DNA from: JBDRMV01 sp043825615
Lineage (GTDB): Bacteria; CG03
Direction: 5' to 3'
NCBI GenBank assembly: GCA_043825615.1
Contig: JBDRRS010000017.1
Location: 1 to 52,200 of the forward strand
DNA length: 52,200 nt
The notes below the pieces were generated by a model. That model worked only from the letters and a program-made list of their open reading frames with translations. It was not told the DNA's origin and made no database searches. Below are positions 8,659-17,089 of the stretch, one piece after another; positions within the stretch are counted from its first letter, which is position 1, and each line of letters begins with the position of its first letter. The translations under genes were made by a program, and so were the position numbers.

Positions 8659-9890
8659 TTTCTTATTTGACCGGCTCCGCTCACTACATACTTATAAGTT
8701 GTGAGTTCCTTTAATCCGACGGGCCCGCGGGCGTGAAGCTTCTGATTTGAAATACCTATCTCGGCGCCCATGCCGAACTGCCCACCGTCGGTAAATCTGG
8801 TGGAGGCGTTATGATAAACGCATGCGGCGTCAACCGTTCGAAAAAACTTCACGGCGGCGGTCTTATTTTCCGTCACTATCGCTTCCGAATGCCGGGAGCC
8901 GTGTTCATTTATGAACCCGGCCGCCTCTGCGAGGTTCTTCACAGTTTTTATTGAAATTATCCTGTCAAGATATTCTGTGTCCCAGTCGGCTTTCTTCGCT
9001 GGGTTAATATTTTTCAGAATTTTCAGCGTTTCCCTGTCTCCGCGCATCTCCACATTTTCCCTTTTGTAAGCCCTGTAAAGAACAGGCAAAAATCTTCCGG
9101 CAATTCTGCTGTCGACGAGGAGCGTTTCTATAGCGTTGCACACCCCGGGTCTCTGCACCTTCGCATTCAGCGCAATTTTAAGAGCCATTTTTATATCCGC
9201 ATCTTCGTGAACATAAAGATGACAGATGCCCTTGCCGTGATAAATGACGGGGACTGTTGAATTCGAGACAACGGTTTGTATCAGTTTTTCTCCGCCGCGC
9301 GGGATTACGGCGTCTATGAATTTATTCATTTTAAGTAATTTTTTTACGGTTTCGTAGCCGGCCCCGTCCACAAAGTAAACCGCATCTTTCAAATCTGCGG
9401 GGAGGGCGCTTTTTATTGCCGAATAAATCGCCCTGTTTGAGTTTAAAGCGTCCGAGCCGCCGCGCAGGACCACCGCATTGCCCGACTTAAAACACAGCGC
9501 CGCACAGTCGGAGGTCACATTCGGACGGGATTCGTAAATGACAAAAATAACTCCGAGCGGCACGCGGACTTTTCTTATGAGCAAGCCGTTCGGCCTTTTT
9601 CGTTCTTCGATTAGTTCTCCTATCCGGAGTTTTAATCCCGCCACGGCCCGAACCTGAGCCGCCATCTCATCTACCCTCCTGCCGTTTAATATCAAACGGT
9701 CTATAAAGGAAGTGCTTTTCTTTGATTTCCGCGCGCTCACGAGGTCTTTTCTGTTTGCGCGGATTATTTCCTCTTTTGACCTGAGTATACTTTTGGAAAT
9801 CCCGACGAGGATTTTGTTTTTTTCCGCTTCACTCACCAGAGCGAGGGAAATACTCTGTTTTTTTATATCCGCAAGAATTTTATCATACAT
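8655..9890 (-). CDS. proA: Glutamate-5-semialdehyde dehydrogenase (gamma-glutamyl phosphate reductase)
   Basis: ProA reduces gamma-glutamyl phosphate to glutamate semialdehyde with NADPH, the second step of proline synthesis. At 411 residues it has the usual length. Visible features are PLGVIFVIYESRPNVT, GNAVVLRGG, DAVIPRGG and the catalytic Cys in QRPGVCNAIETLL, with HEDADIK and FTDGGQFGMGAEIGIS near the C-terminus. It opens the seven-gene minus-strand operon. Its partner proB lies 31 kb away with rpmA-obgE. GAGG sits 6 nt before the ATG. A short leader ORF and promoter lie upstream. Confidence 0.97.
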   Translation of the reverse strand: MYDKILADIKKQSISLALVSEAEKNKILVGISKSILRSKEEIIRANRKDLVSARKSKKSTSFIDRLILNGRRVDEMAAQVRAVAGLKLRIGELIEERKRPNGLLIRKVRVPLGVIFVIYESRPNVTSDCAALCFKSGNAVVLRGGSDALNSNRAIYSAIKSALPADLKDAVYFVDGAGYETVKKLLKMNKFIDAVIPRGGEKLIQTVVSNSTVPVIYHGKGICHLYVHEDADIKMALKIALNAKVQRPGVCNAIETLLVDSRIAGRFLPVLYRAYKRENVEMRGDRETLKILKNINPAKKADWDTEYLDRIISIKTVKNLAEAAGFINEHGSRHSEAIVTENKTAAVKFFRTVDAACVYHNASTRFTDGGQFGMGAEIGISNQKLHARGPVGLKELTTYKYVVSGAGQIRK

Positions 9891-9943
9891 AATTTATCCT
9901 CGACGCCGCACATCAAACAGCAAAGAAACGGAATAAACATGGC

Positions 9944-10000
9944 TTAACTTTTAACTTCCGGCAGTCCTTTTTCGTCAAGCAAAAATTTCGTTCCTTCCAT
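9944..10000 (-). CDS. 18-residue leader ORF or TrpB2-like N-terminal remnant
   Basis: A strong GGAGGT stands 6 nt before ATG at 10000. It opens a frame of 18 codons (MEGTKFLLDEKGLPEVKS) closed by TAA, 53 nt before proA. The residues after the Met resemble the start of TrpB2-type tryptophan synthase beta chains (TKFLLDE..xP, from memory), but the Trp-Tyr-Asn-Ile that normally follows is absent. It could be a translated leader peptide for proA or the stub of a deleted gene. Only one Pro codon is present, so classical proline attenuation is unlikely. Confidence 0.4.
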   Translation of the reverse strand: MEGTKFLLDEKGLPEVKS

Positions 10001-10027
10001 TTATATACCTCCAGTCTGACTTCTCAA

Positions 10028-10056
10028 ATGTTACCAAATTTTCCGCATACAGACAA
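10028..10056 (-). promoter_or_regulatory. Possible sigma70 promoter of the proA operon
   Basis: Reading the minus strand, TTGTCT (10056-10051) is followed after 17 bp by TAACAT (10033-10028). The predicted transcript would begin near 10021, just before the leader ORF. Confidence 0.4.
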
Positions 10057-10085
10057 CAAACCCGGAGATTAAAATTCCGTAATCC

Positions 10086-10114
10086 TTGATTTTAAAATGT
10101 TTAGTTGCTAAAAT
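10086..10114 (+). promoter_or_regulatory. Sigma70-type promoter of the nucleoside salvage operon
   Basis: TTGATT (10086-10091), a 17-bp spacer and TAAAAT (10109-10114) predict a start near 10121 and a leader of about 19 nt before the ade ATG. With the minus-strand signal at 10028-10056 this 249-bp gap is a divergent promoter region. Confidence 0.55.
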
Positions 10115-10139
10115 CAATCTTGGGAAAATCGGGATATTT

Positions 10140-11855
10140 ATGAAATTAATCAGCAAACATGAACTCGTGAAAGCGGCTCGGGGGAAAATACCCGCCGACA
10201 CGCTATTCAAGAATGCGCGTCTTATCAATGTTTTTTCAGGGGATATAGAAGAAACGAGCATTGCCGTGCACAGGGGAATCGTCGTCGGTTTCGGCAATTA
10301 CAGAGCGAAAAAAACGGTTGATTTGAAAAACAGATACGTTGCCCCGGGCCTGGTTGAGGGACACATACACACCGAAAGTTCAATGCTTGAAATGGGAGAA
10401 TTCGTGAAAGCGGTAGTTCCTTTCGGTACAACAACCATTGTGTGCGACCCGCACGAAATCGCCAACGTCCTCGGTCTTGAAGGAATAACCTACATGCTCC
10501 AATCGGCAAAATACCAGCCTATGGATATTTATTTTACGCTTCCTTCGACGGTTCCCGCCTCAAACATGGAAACGTCGGGCGCCAGACTTTCCGCCGTTGA
10601 CCTGATGCCGTATTTCTCGCAGAAATGGGTCGTGGGCCTGGGGGAGGTGATGAACGTGCCGGGGGTTCTGGAAAACAACAGCGCAGTCTTTGACAAACTG
10701 AAAATCGCCGCGGACAAAACCATCGAAGGGCACGCTCCTGGGCTGTCTGGAAAAGACCTGTACGCATACATAACAAGCGGGATAAGAAGCGACCATGAAT
10801 CGTTCGGAAAAGCGGAGGCAAAAGAAAAACTTTCCGCAGGAATGACAATCATGATAAGAGAAGGGTCCGTTGCAAAAAATCTTGAAACGCTCGCGCCTCT
10901 GGTAAACGAAAAAAATTACTCCGACTTCTGCCTTGTAAGCGACGACAGAAATCCTATTGACCTTGTTGAGCACGGGCATCTGGACTACACCATACGAAAA
11001 GCCATCGGGTGCGGAATTCCTCCGATTACCGCCGTGAGGATGGCTACGATTAATCCCGCCAGGCACTTCGGCCTGAAACACATCGGAGCGGTTGCCCCGG
11101 GTTACCTCGCCGATTTTATCGTGATGGATAATCTGAAACAATTCAATGTTAAAAACGTTTATAAAACCGGCATCGAAGTAGGAAAAAACGGAAAGGTTAC
11201 AGGCGTAAAATTCCCGCCGCGCGTTCCTTTGAGAAGCAGTATAAACGTAAAGTGGCTGATGCCCGCCAGTTTTAAACTGCCCGCCAAAACTTCAAAGGCA
11301 AACGTGATTGAAATTGTGAAGAACCAGTTGCTCACAAAAAAGAGAGTCCTGCCTATAAAAAGAGCGGCCGGCTTCGCCGTCTCGGACATCAAAAACGATA
11401 TTTTAAAAATTACCGTCGTGGAAAGGCACAGAGCGTCGGGAAACATCGCGCAGGGTTTTGTAAAGGGTTTCGGGCTGAAGAGGGGCGCGCTCGCTTCATC
11501 CTTTGCCCACGATTCGCACAACATCGTCTGCGTCGGCTGTGATGATGAAAGTATTTTTAATGCGGTTCTAACAATAGTAAAGGCGGGCGGAGGTCTCTGC
11601 TGCTGGGAGCCCGGAAAGTCCGAAATACTGCCGCTGCCGATAGGCGGGTTGATGAGCAATAAAAACCTCTCCTTCGTTTACAGGAAATTAAAAAAACTAC
11701 AATCCGCGGCTTTCTCAATGGGCTGTAAAGTCAGAGACCCTTTTATGGTACTCTCTTTCCTGGCGCTCCCCGTTATTCCCGAATTAAAGATAACCGACAA
11801 AGGTCTTGTCAATGTTTCGAAAAATAAATTTGAAAACCTCTTTGTAAGGAATTAA
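10140..11855 (+). CDS. ade: Adenine deaminase
   Basis: Converts adenine to hypoxanthine and ammonia. The protein of 571 residues belongs to the amidohydrolase family: metal motif EGHIHTESS near residue 80, then CDPHEIANV, the GEVMNVPGV and EGHAPGLSG segments, SDDRNP and the C-terminal GGLMSNK region typical of AdeC. ATG at 10140 is chosen because the longer in-frame TTG at 10086 coincides with the promoter -35 box. It is the first gene of the salvage operon and supplies hypoxanthine from the adenine released by the purine nucleoside phosphorylase two genes downstream. Confidence 0.95.
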   Translation: MKLISKHELVKAARGKIPADTLFKNARLINVFSGDIEETSIAVHRGIVVGFGNYRAKKTVDLKNRYVAPGLVEGHIHTESSMLEMGEFVKAVVPFGTTTIVCDPHEIANVLGLEGITYMLQSAKYQPMDIYFTLPSTVPASNMETSGARLSAVDLMPYFSQKWVVGLGEVMNVPGVLENNSAVFDKLKIAADKTIEGHAPGLSGKDLYAYITSGIRSDHESFGKAEAKEKLSAGMTIMIREGSVAKNLETLAPLVNEKNYSDFCLVSDDRNPIDLVEHGHLDYTIRKAIGCGIPPITAVRMATINPARHFGLKHIGAVAPGYLADFIVMDNLKQFNVKNVYKTGIEVGKNGKVTGVKFPPRVPLRSSINVKWLMPASFKLPAKTSKANVIEIVKNQLLTKKRVLPIKRAAGFAVSDIKNDILKITVVERHRASGNIAQGFVKGFGLKRGALASSFAHDSHNIVCVGCDDESIFNAVLTIVKAGGGLCCWEPGKSEILPLPIGGLMSNKNLSFVYRKLKKLQSAAFSMGCKVRDPFMVLSFLALPVIPELKITDKGLVNVSKNKFENLFVRN

Positions 11856-11857
11856 CC

Positions 11858-13081
11858 GTGAAAAAAAATAAAGAAAACGTATTGTTAGGCGGTCCGTACA
11901 GGCGGGCGATTGTAATCGTTCTTGACAGTTTCGGCGCGGGAGAACTGCCCGACGCCGGACGCTTCGGCGACAAAGGCGCCGATACGCTGGGAAACCTCAT
12001 TGAGAAATTCGGCGGCCTCAACCTGCCGAACATGGAAAAACTCGGGCTTTCCGGGATTACCAACCTGCATCCGGGAAGAATTCCTCCGGCGCCCGCCGGC
12101 TGTTTCGGAAAGATGGCTGCAGAATCAGCGGGAAAAGACACGACATCGGGGCACTGGGAAATAGCGGGCTGCCTCGCAAAAGTTGCTTTCCCCACTTATC
12201 CCGACGGATTTCCCGATGACTTAATCGACGAATTCCTGAAAGTAAGCGGGGTGAAGAACATTCTCGGAAATAAAGCGGCTTCCGGAACTGAAATACTGAA
12301 AGAACTGGGCGTTGAGCACATGAAAACCGGCCACCCTATCGTTTACACATCCGCCGACAGCGTTTTTCAGATAGCCGCCCACAATGACGTTATATCCCTG
12401 ACGCGGCTCTATTATATTTGCGAAAAAGCGCGGAGTATTTTAAGAGTTCCTCATAATATATCAAGGGTCATCGCAAGACCTTTCATAGGCTCGCCGCCGA
12501 AGGGTTTTGAAAGGACCGCCGACAGAAGGGACTTTTCCATACAACCGGTTTCCACGACGCTGCTCGACCTCGCCGTAGAGCAGGGAATAAACGTGCTCGG
12601 AGTCGGTAAAATCGGGGATATTTTTGCGCACAGGGGTCTTTCCATCGAACAGCACACCGGCCTGAACCCCGCAGGTATCCGCCAAACTATAGAAGACGTA
12701 AAGAACGTACCCAGGGAGCCGGAATTTATTTTCGTCAATCTGGTTGATTTTGACTCTCTTTACGGTCACAGGAGAAACCCGCAGGGTTATTACGACGCTC
12801 TCAGGGAATTTGACGATGCGCTTCCCGAAATCGAGCGGAATATGAAAGAAGGCGATGTCCTTTTTATCACGGCTGACCACGGATGCGACCCGACATTCAA
12901 GGCGCACACCGACCACACAAGAGAATTTGTCCCGATTCTGGTCTACGGCAAAAAAATCAGAAAAAACATAAATCTCGGGATAAGAAAAACATATGCCGAC
13001 TGCGGGCAGACAATCGCCGAATTTATGGGAATAAAAGGGCTTAAGCACGGAACCTCTTTCTGGAAATTAATCAGGAGGTAA
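11858..13081 (+). CDS. deoB: Phosphopentomutase
   Basis: Interconverts (deoxy)ribose 1-phosphate and 5-phosphate, linking nucleoside phosphorylases to central carbon metabolism. A 407-residue alkaline-phosphatase-superfamily metalloenzyme with VLDSFGAGELPDA at the N-terminus, the phosphorylated Thr region KDTTSGHWEIAG, and ADHGCDPTFKAHTDHTRE supplying metal ligands. It starts with GTG at 11858, two bases after the ade stop, with AAGGA upstream. Confidence 0.96.
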   Translation: MKKNKENVLLGGPYRRAIVIVLDSFGAGELPDAGRFGDKGADTLGNLIEKFGGLNLPNMEKLGLSGITNLHPGRIPPAPAGCFGKMAAESAGKDTTSGHWEIAGCLAKVAFPTYPDGFPDDLIDEFLKVSGVKNILGNKAASGTEILKELGVEHMKTGHPIVYTSADSVFQIAAHNDVISLTRLYYICEKARSILRVPHNISRVIARPFIGSPPKGFERTADRRDFSIQPVSTTLLDLAVEQGINVLGVGKIGDIFAHRGLSIEQHTGLNPAGIRQTIEDVKNVPREPEFIFVNLVDFDSLYGHRRNPQGYYDALREFDDALPEIERNMKEGDVLFITADHGCDPTFKAHTDHTREFVPILVYGKKIRKNINLGIRKTYADCGQTIAEFMGIKGLKHGTSFWKLIRR

Positions 13082-13085
13082 ATTT

Positions 13086-13883
13086 ATGAACAAAGAAATT
13101 TCCTGCGCCGTCCGCTTCATCAGAAAAAAACTGGGCTCTGCCGATACGGGAGTCATACTCGGCAGCGGTCTCGGGCAAATTACCGATAAAGTAAAAGACA
13201 AGCGCGAGATTTCCTACGACAAAATCTCCGGTTTTGCCAAAAGCAAGGTTCCCGGCCACTCCGGACAGCTCATAATGGGCAGAATCGGTGCCCGGAAGGT
13301 CATTTTTATGTCCGGGAGAATCCACTACTACGAAGGTCATCCGATGGAGAAAATTGTCTTTATGATTGATGTTCTGGCAAAACTCGGAGTTACAAAACTC
13401 ATCGTGACGAATGCGGGCGGCTCTTTGAGGCGCGACCGCAAAGTCCCATCGCTGACATTGATCACCGACCATATAAATCTGATGGGCGCCAATCCTTTAA
13501 GAGGCGGCGCTCATTTCATTGACCTGACCGACGCCTACGACGAAAAATACCGGAAACTCGTAATAAAACTGGCCAAGAAGTTGAAAATTCCGCTGAATAC
13601 GGGCATTTATCTCGCCCTGTCCGGGCCGTCGTACGAAACGAAGGCGGAAATCAGAATGTTCCGGAAATTAGGAGCCGACGTGGTCGGAATGTCAACAATT
13701 CCCGAAGTCCTTGCCGCAAAAAAACACAACATTCGGGTTATCGGGATTTCCTGCCTGACGAACTACGCCTGCGGCGTAATAAACAAACCTCTTTCCCATG
13801 AAGAAGTCCTTGCCTCGGGCAAGGCGGCATCGCGGGATTTCATACGTCTTATAAACGCCATATTGACTTCAAAAGAGTTCTGA
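13086..13883 (+). CDS. punA: Purine nucleoside phosphorylase (trimeric, PNP type)
   Basis: Splits purine nucleosides with phosphate into base and pentose 1-phosphate. At 265 residues it matches trimeric PNP: GVILGSGLGQITD, PGHSGQLIMG, GRIHYYEGH, TNAGGSL, LITDHINL, the phosphate/base region GPSYETKAEIRM, VGMSTIPEV and ISCLTNYA. AGGAGG overlaps the end of deoB, 4 bp before this gene. Its product feeds DeoB. The symbol is by family; close relatives are also called deoD or xapA. Confidence 0.93.
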   Translation: MNKEISCAVRFIRKKLGSADTGVILGSGLGQITDKVKDKREISYDKISGFAKSKVPGHSGQLIMGRIGARKVIFMSGRIHYYEGHPMEKIVFMIDVLAKLGVTKLIVTNAGGSLRRDRKVPSLTLITDHINLMGANPLRGGAHFIDLTDAYDEKYRKLVIKLAKKLKIPLNTGIYLALSGPSYETKAEIRMFRKLGADVVGMSTIPEVLAAKKHNIRVIGISCLTNYACGVINKPLSHEEVLASGKAASRDFIRLINAILTSKEF

Positions 13884-13893
13884 TAAAACCGAA

Positions 13894-15729
13894 TTGAAAT
13901 CAAATTGGGAAGTTTCCGGGCAAAGCGAACTATCCCTGTACCTGTCGTCGCGGCTTGACATTGCCGAACCCTTCTGCCGGTTTTTAATAAACCGCGGGGC
14001 GGATAACATAAAAAAAACAGAGGAATTCCTTGACCCGAAACTTGAACTTGACGATGTTTTCGAAAAATTCAGCGGCCTACCCGGGGCGGTTTCAATCATT
14101 CAGGAAGCGATTGACGGAAAAGATGGCATTGCTATTTTGGCTGATTCGGATGCCGACGGTTTGAGCGGTCTTTTAATTCTTGAGGACGCTCTGAATTATC
14201 CGCCGGCGGAAACGTTCGTGTGCGAAGGGAAATCCTGCGGCATTAGCAAAAAGGATATAGAAAAAGTGGTTAATTCGAACGCCAAAGTTCTGATAACGGT
14301 TGCCGTGGGAATAAACGATGCGGCGGCAATCCGGCGCCTGAAAGATGCGGGAATCAAAGTCATCATAACAGACCATCACGCGCCCTGCGGGAAACACCCG
14401 GATGCCGACATAATTCTTGACCCTTTCTGCGAACCCCGCTCACGCGCGCAGGAGCGGGATGCAGAGGAAATGGCGGGCTGTTTCGTCGCTTTTTATCTCG
14501 GAGCCGCTTTTAAACTTAGCCGCCAGGACGGTTTCAACGAGACAAAAATTTCCTGCGATATTGAAACGACCGGTTTTTCCCCGAGGTTCAGCGAAATAAT
14601 TGAAATCGGGGCGGTCAAGTTCAGAGGGTTCCGGATTATTGATAAATTCTCCTCATTCCTGAAACCTGCGGGAAAAATACCGCCGGAGATAACTTCGTTT
14701 ACCGGCATCAGGGACTCTGATGTCGAGAATGCCCCTGAGCGGGGGGAAGTTCTGAAAAAATTCCGCGACTGGATTTCGGATTTCCCTCTTGTCTTCCACA
14801 ACGCGCCTTTTGACACTTCTTTTTTAAATTCCGAATTCAGAAAATTTCTCGGGCATGAACTAAAAAATAAAATACATGACACCCTTGCAATTTCACGCAG
14901 AGCTCTGCCGTCGCAGAGTCACAAACTGGAAGCGCTGAAGGACTTTTACAACATAAAATCCGTTTCTCACCGGGCGCTTGCCGATGCCGAAACGACTTTA
15001 AAAATTTACAACATCCTGAAATATAGGAAAATTCCGGAATTTAAAATATTCGTGGAACAGAACCTGCCCCTCGTCGCCCTGGGGACAATTTCGGACAACG
15101 TCCCTCTCCTCGGGCATTCCCGGGCGGCCGTAAAAGCGGGGGTCGGAGGAATTTTCAACGTAAAAAGATTTGCCTTTAAGATGGTAATCAAAGAACTCGG
15201 ATTGAAACAACCTGCGGAAATGCGAGCCCTCACGAAAAAAATCATCCCCTTTCTCAACACAGCGAAAAAGATGAATGAAAATGCAAAAATCCTTGAACTT
15301 TTCAAGTCAAAGTCAAAAAAAGAAGCGAAAGAAATAATCGGTTACATCGGGTCGCTGAATGATGCCCGCCGGAACCGCAGCAGAGATTTTTGTTCAAATA
15401 AACACGGGAATTTCCGCATTGATACTGAGTGGGACAACTGGCTTGAGCAAAACCTGCAGGAAATATATGCGGCGATGGAACCGTTCGGGCCCGGTAATTC
15501 ATTTCCGAGGGTTCTGCTCAGAGAAGCGGCAGTTATTGACGAGACAAAGACAAAAGACATTTACCGTATGAAGTTGAAAAAAAACGGTAAAATTTTTAAC
15601 ATATTAAGCGACGAAAAAACCGGCGCGGAAATCTGCGATATTGTTTTCCATATTGAAAAAATTGCCGGAAAGTTCTATCTTTTCCTTGATGATTATGAAA
15701 TAAAGAAGCAGGAGGATTATCATGTTTAG
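13894..15729 (+). CDS. RecJ-like DHH protein with an inserted DnaQ-type exonuclease domain
   Basis: A 611-residue chimera. Residues about 1-205 and 380-611 follow RecJ: DSDADG motif I (84-89), ITDHHAP with DHH at 160-162, ALGTISDNVPL (D401) and the OB-type PFGPGN (530-535). RecJ motif II, normally TVDxGI, reads TVAVGI, so the catalytic Asp is Ala137. The DHHA1 core between the lNxxRR helix (near 490) and PFGPGN is very short. Between RecJ segments sits a complete DEDDh exonuclease (about 217-375): CDIETTG (D222, E224), HNAPFD (D307) and HRALADA (H359, D364). The likely activity is therefore 3'-5' exonuclease on a RecJ-derived DNA-binding frame, with the DHH site probably impaired. It starts with TTG at 13894 with no clear ribosome-binding site and overlaps pdp by 8 bp. 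Confidence 0.85.
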   Translation: MKSNWEVSGQSELSLYLSSRLDIAEPFCRFLINRGADNIKKTEEFLDPKLELDDVFEKFSGLPGAVSIIQEAIDGKDGIAILADSDADGLSGLLILEDALNYPPAETFVCEGKSCGISKKDIEKVVNSNAKVLITVAVGINDAAAIRRLKDAGIKVIITDHHAPCGKHPDADIILDPFCEPRSRAQERDAEEMAGCFVAFYLGAAFKLSRQDGFNETKISCDIETTGFSPRFSEIIEIGAVKFRGFRIIDKFSSFLKPAGKIPPEITSFTGIRDSDVENAPERGEVLKKFRDWISDFPLVFHNAPFDTSFLNSEFRKFLGHELKNKIHDTLAISRRALPSQSHKLEALKDFYNIKSVSHRALADAETTLKIYNILKYRKIPEFKIFVEQNLPLVALGTISDNVPLLGHSRAAVKAGVGGIFNVKRFAFKMVIKELGLKQPAEMRALTKKIIPFLNTAKKMNENAKILELFKSKSKKEAKEIIGYIGSLNDARRNRSRDFCSNKHGNFRIDTEWDNWLEQNLQEIYAAMEPFGPGNSFPRVLLREAAVIDETKTKDIYRMKLKKNGKIFNILSDEKTGAEICDIVFHIEKIAGKFYLFLDDYEIKKQEDYHV

Positions 15730-17050
15730 CGTGTATGAGGTGATTAAGAAGAAACGGGACGGCGCGGAACTTTCAAAAGAAGAAATCAGTTTTATGATTT
15801 CGGGCTTCGTCAGCGGAGAAATCCCGGATTACCAGATGGCTGCGTTTCTTATGGCTGTTTTTTACAAGAGCATGACGGCGGAAGAAGCCGTCAATCTGAC
15901 GCAGTGCATGGTGGACTCCGGTGAAACAGTTGATTTAAGCGGGATTAAGGGATTTAAAGTCGACAAACACTCCACAGGAGGAGTCGGCGATACGACTTCT
16001 CTGGTTGTAAATCCGCTGGTCGCCGCCAGCGGCGGCATAGTGGCTAAAATGACCGGAAGAGGTCTCGGCCACACGGGCGGCACCGTTGATAAACTTGAGT
16101 CGATTCCGGGTTTCCGGGTGGAACTCCCGAAAAAAAAGTTTATTGAAAACGTCAACAAAATTCACCTCGCTTTAATTTCCCAGACGGCCGACCTGGCACC
16201 TGCGGACAAAAAAATATACGCCTTGCGGGACGCAACGGCGACCGTTGATTCAATACCCCTCATTGCCGGAAGCATTATGAGCAAGAAACTTGCCGCCGGC
16301 GCAAACGGCATCGTCCTGGACGTGAAAACTGGCGCGGGCGCATTTATGGAAAAATATGAGGACGCTCTCGCTCTTGCGAGAACCATGGTTGACATAGGGG
16401 AACTTGCAGACAGAAGAATGGTTGCGCTGATTACTTCAATGGAAGAGCCGCTCGGTTTTGCGGTTGGAAACGCAATTGAGGTTAAAGAGGCAATCCAGAC
16501 GCTCAAGGGCGAGGGCCCGAAAGACCTTGAACAGTTGTGCGTTACCCTCGGCGCAAATATGCTTCTGATATCAGGCGTGGCGTCTTCCGCAGATGACGGC
16601 GCCCGAAAAATGAAAAATGCAATCACCGACGGAAGCGGGCTCGTAAAACTGAAGGAAATGGTCGCGGCGCAGGGAGGAAACCCGAAAGCGATTGATAACA
16701 CGGAACTGCTGCCTAAAGCAAAAGAAGAAATTCCCGTGGAAAGTCAGGCGGGCGGTTTTGTGCAAAAAATAAATGCCCTTGAAGTGGGTATGGCGGCAAA
16801 GGCGCTCGGCGCGGGAAGAGAAAAAAAAGAAGACAAAGTAGACCTCGGGGTCGGTATTTATCTGAAGAAGAAAATCGGCGACGAGGTGAAAAAAGGAGAA
16901 CCGCTCGCAATTTTTCATTCCTCGGACGGGAAAAAATTTGAGGACGCCAAGAGAAGGTTCCTTGCCGCTTACCAGATTGGGAAAGAAAGAGTCAGGCCGC
17001 CGAAATTTTTCTTCGCAAAAGTCGACAAAAACGGCGTAACAGAAATGTAA
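15722..17050 (+). CDS. pdp: Pyrimidine-nucleoside (thymidine) phosphorylase
   Basis: Phosphorolyses thymidine/uridine to base and pentose 1-phosphate. The 442-residue sequence has the family N-terminal helical part (YEVIKKKRDG..LSKEEI), phosphate-binding KHSTGGVGD, MTGRGLGHTGGTVDKLES with the catalytic His, and SGIMSKK-like GSIMSKKLAAG. The C-terminal domain begins near residue 340. AGGAGG lies 7 nt before the ATG, within the end of the RecJ/DnaQ gene. It shares the operon with purine phosphorylase and deoB. Confidence 0.95.
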   Translation: MFSVYEVIKKKRDGAELSKEEISFMISGFVSGEIPDYQMAAFLMAVFYKSMTAEEAVNLTQCMVDSGETVDLSGIKGFKVDKHSTGGVGDTTSLVVNPLVAASGGIVAKMTGRGLGHTGGTVDKLESIPGFRVELPKKKFIENVNKIHLALISQTADLAPADKKIYALRDATATVDSIPLIAGSIMSKKLAAGANGIVLDVKTGAGAFMEKYEDALALARTMVDIGELADRRMVALITSMEEPLGFAVGNAIEVKEAIQTLKGEGPKDLEQLCVTLGANMLLISGVASSADDGARKMKNAITDGSGLVKLKEMVAAQGGNPKAIDNTELLPKAKEEIPVESQAGGFVQKINALEVGMAAKALGAGREKKEDKVDLGVGIYLKKKIGDEVKKGEPLAIFHSSDGKKFEDAKRRFLAAYQIGKERVRPPKFFFAKVDKNGVTEM

Positions 17051-17089
17051 TGAGAGCGGAGCGATAACAAAACTTGAACTGGAGGGAAT

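Noticed and set aside
10086..10139. A longer ade N-terminus from TTG 10086
   Set aside because: It coincides with the -35 hexamer of a good promoter, and the added residues lack family similarity.
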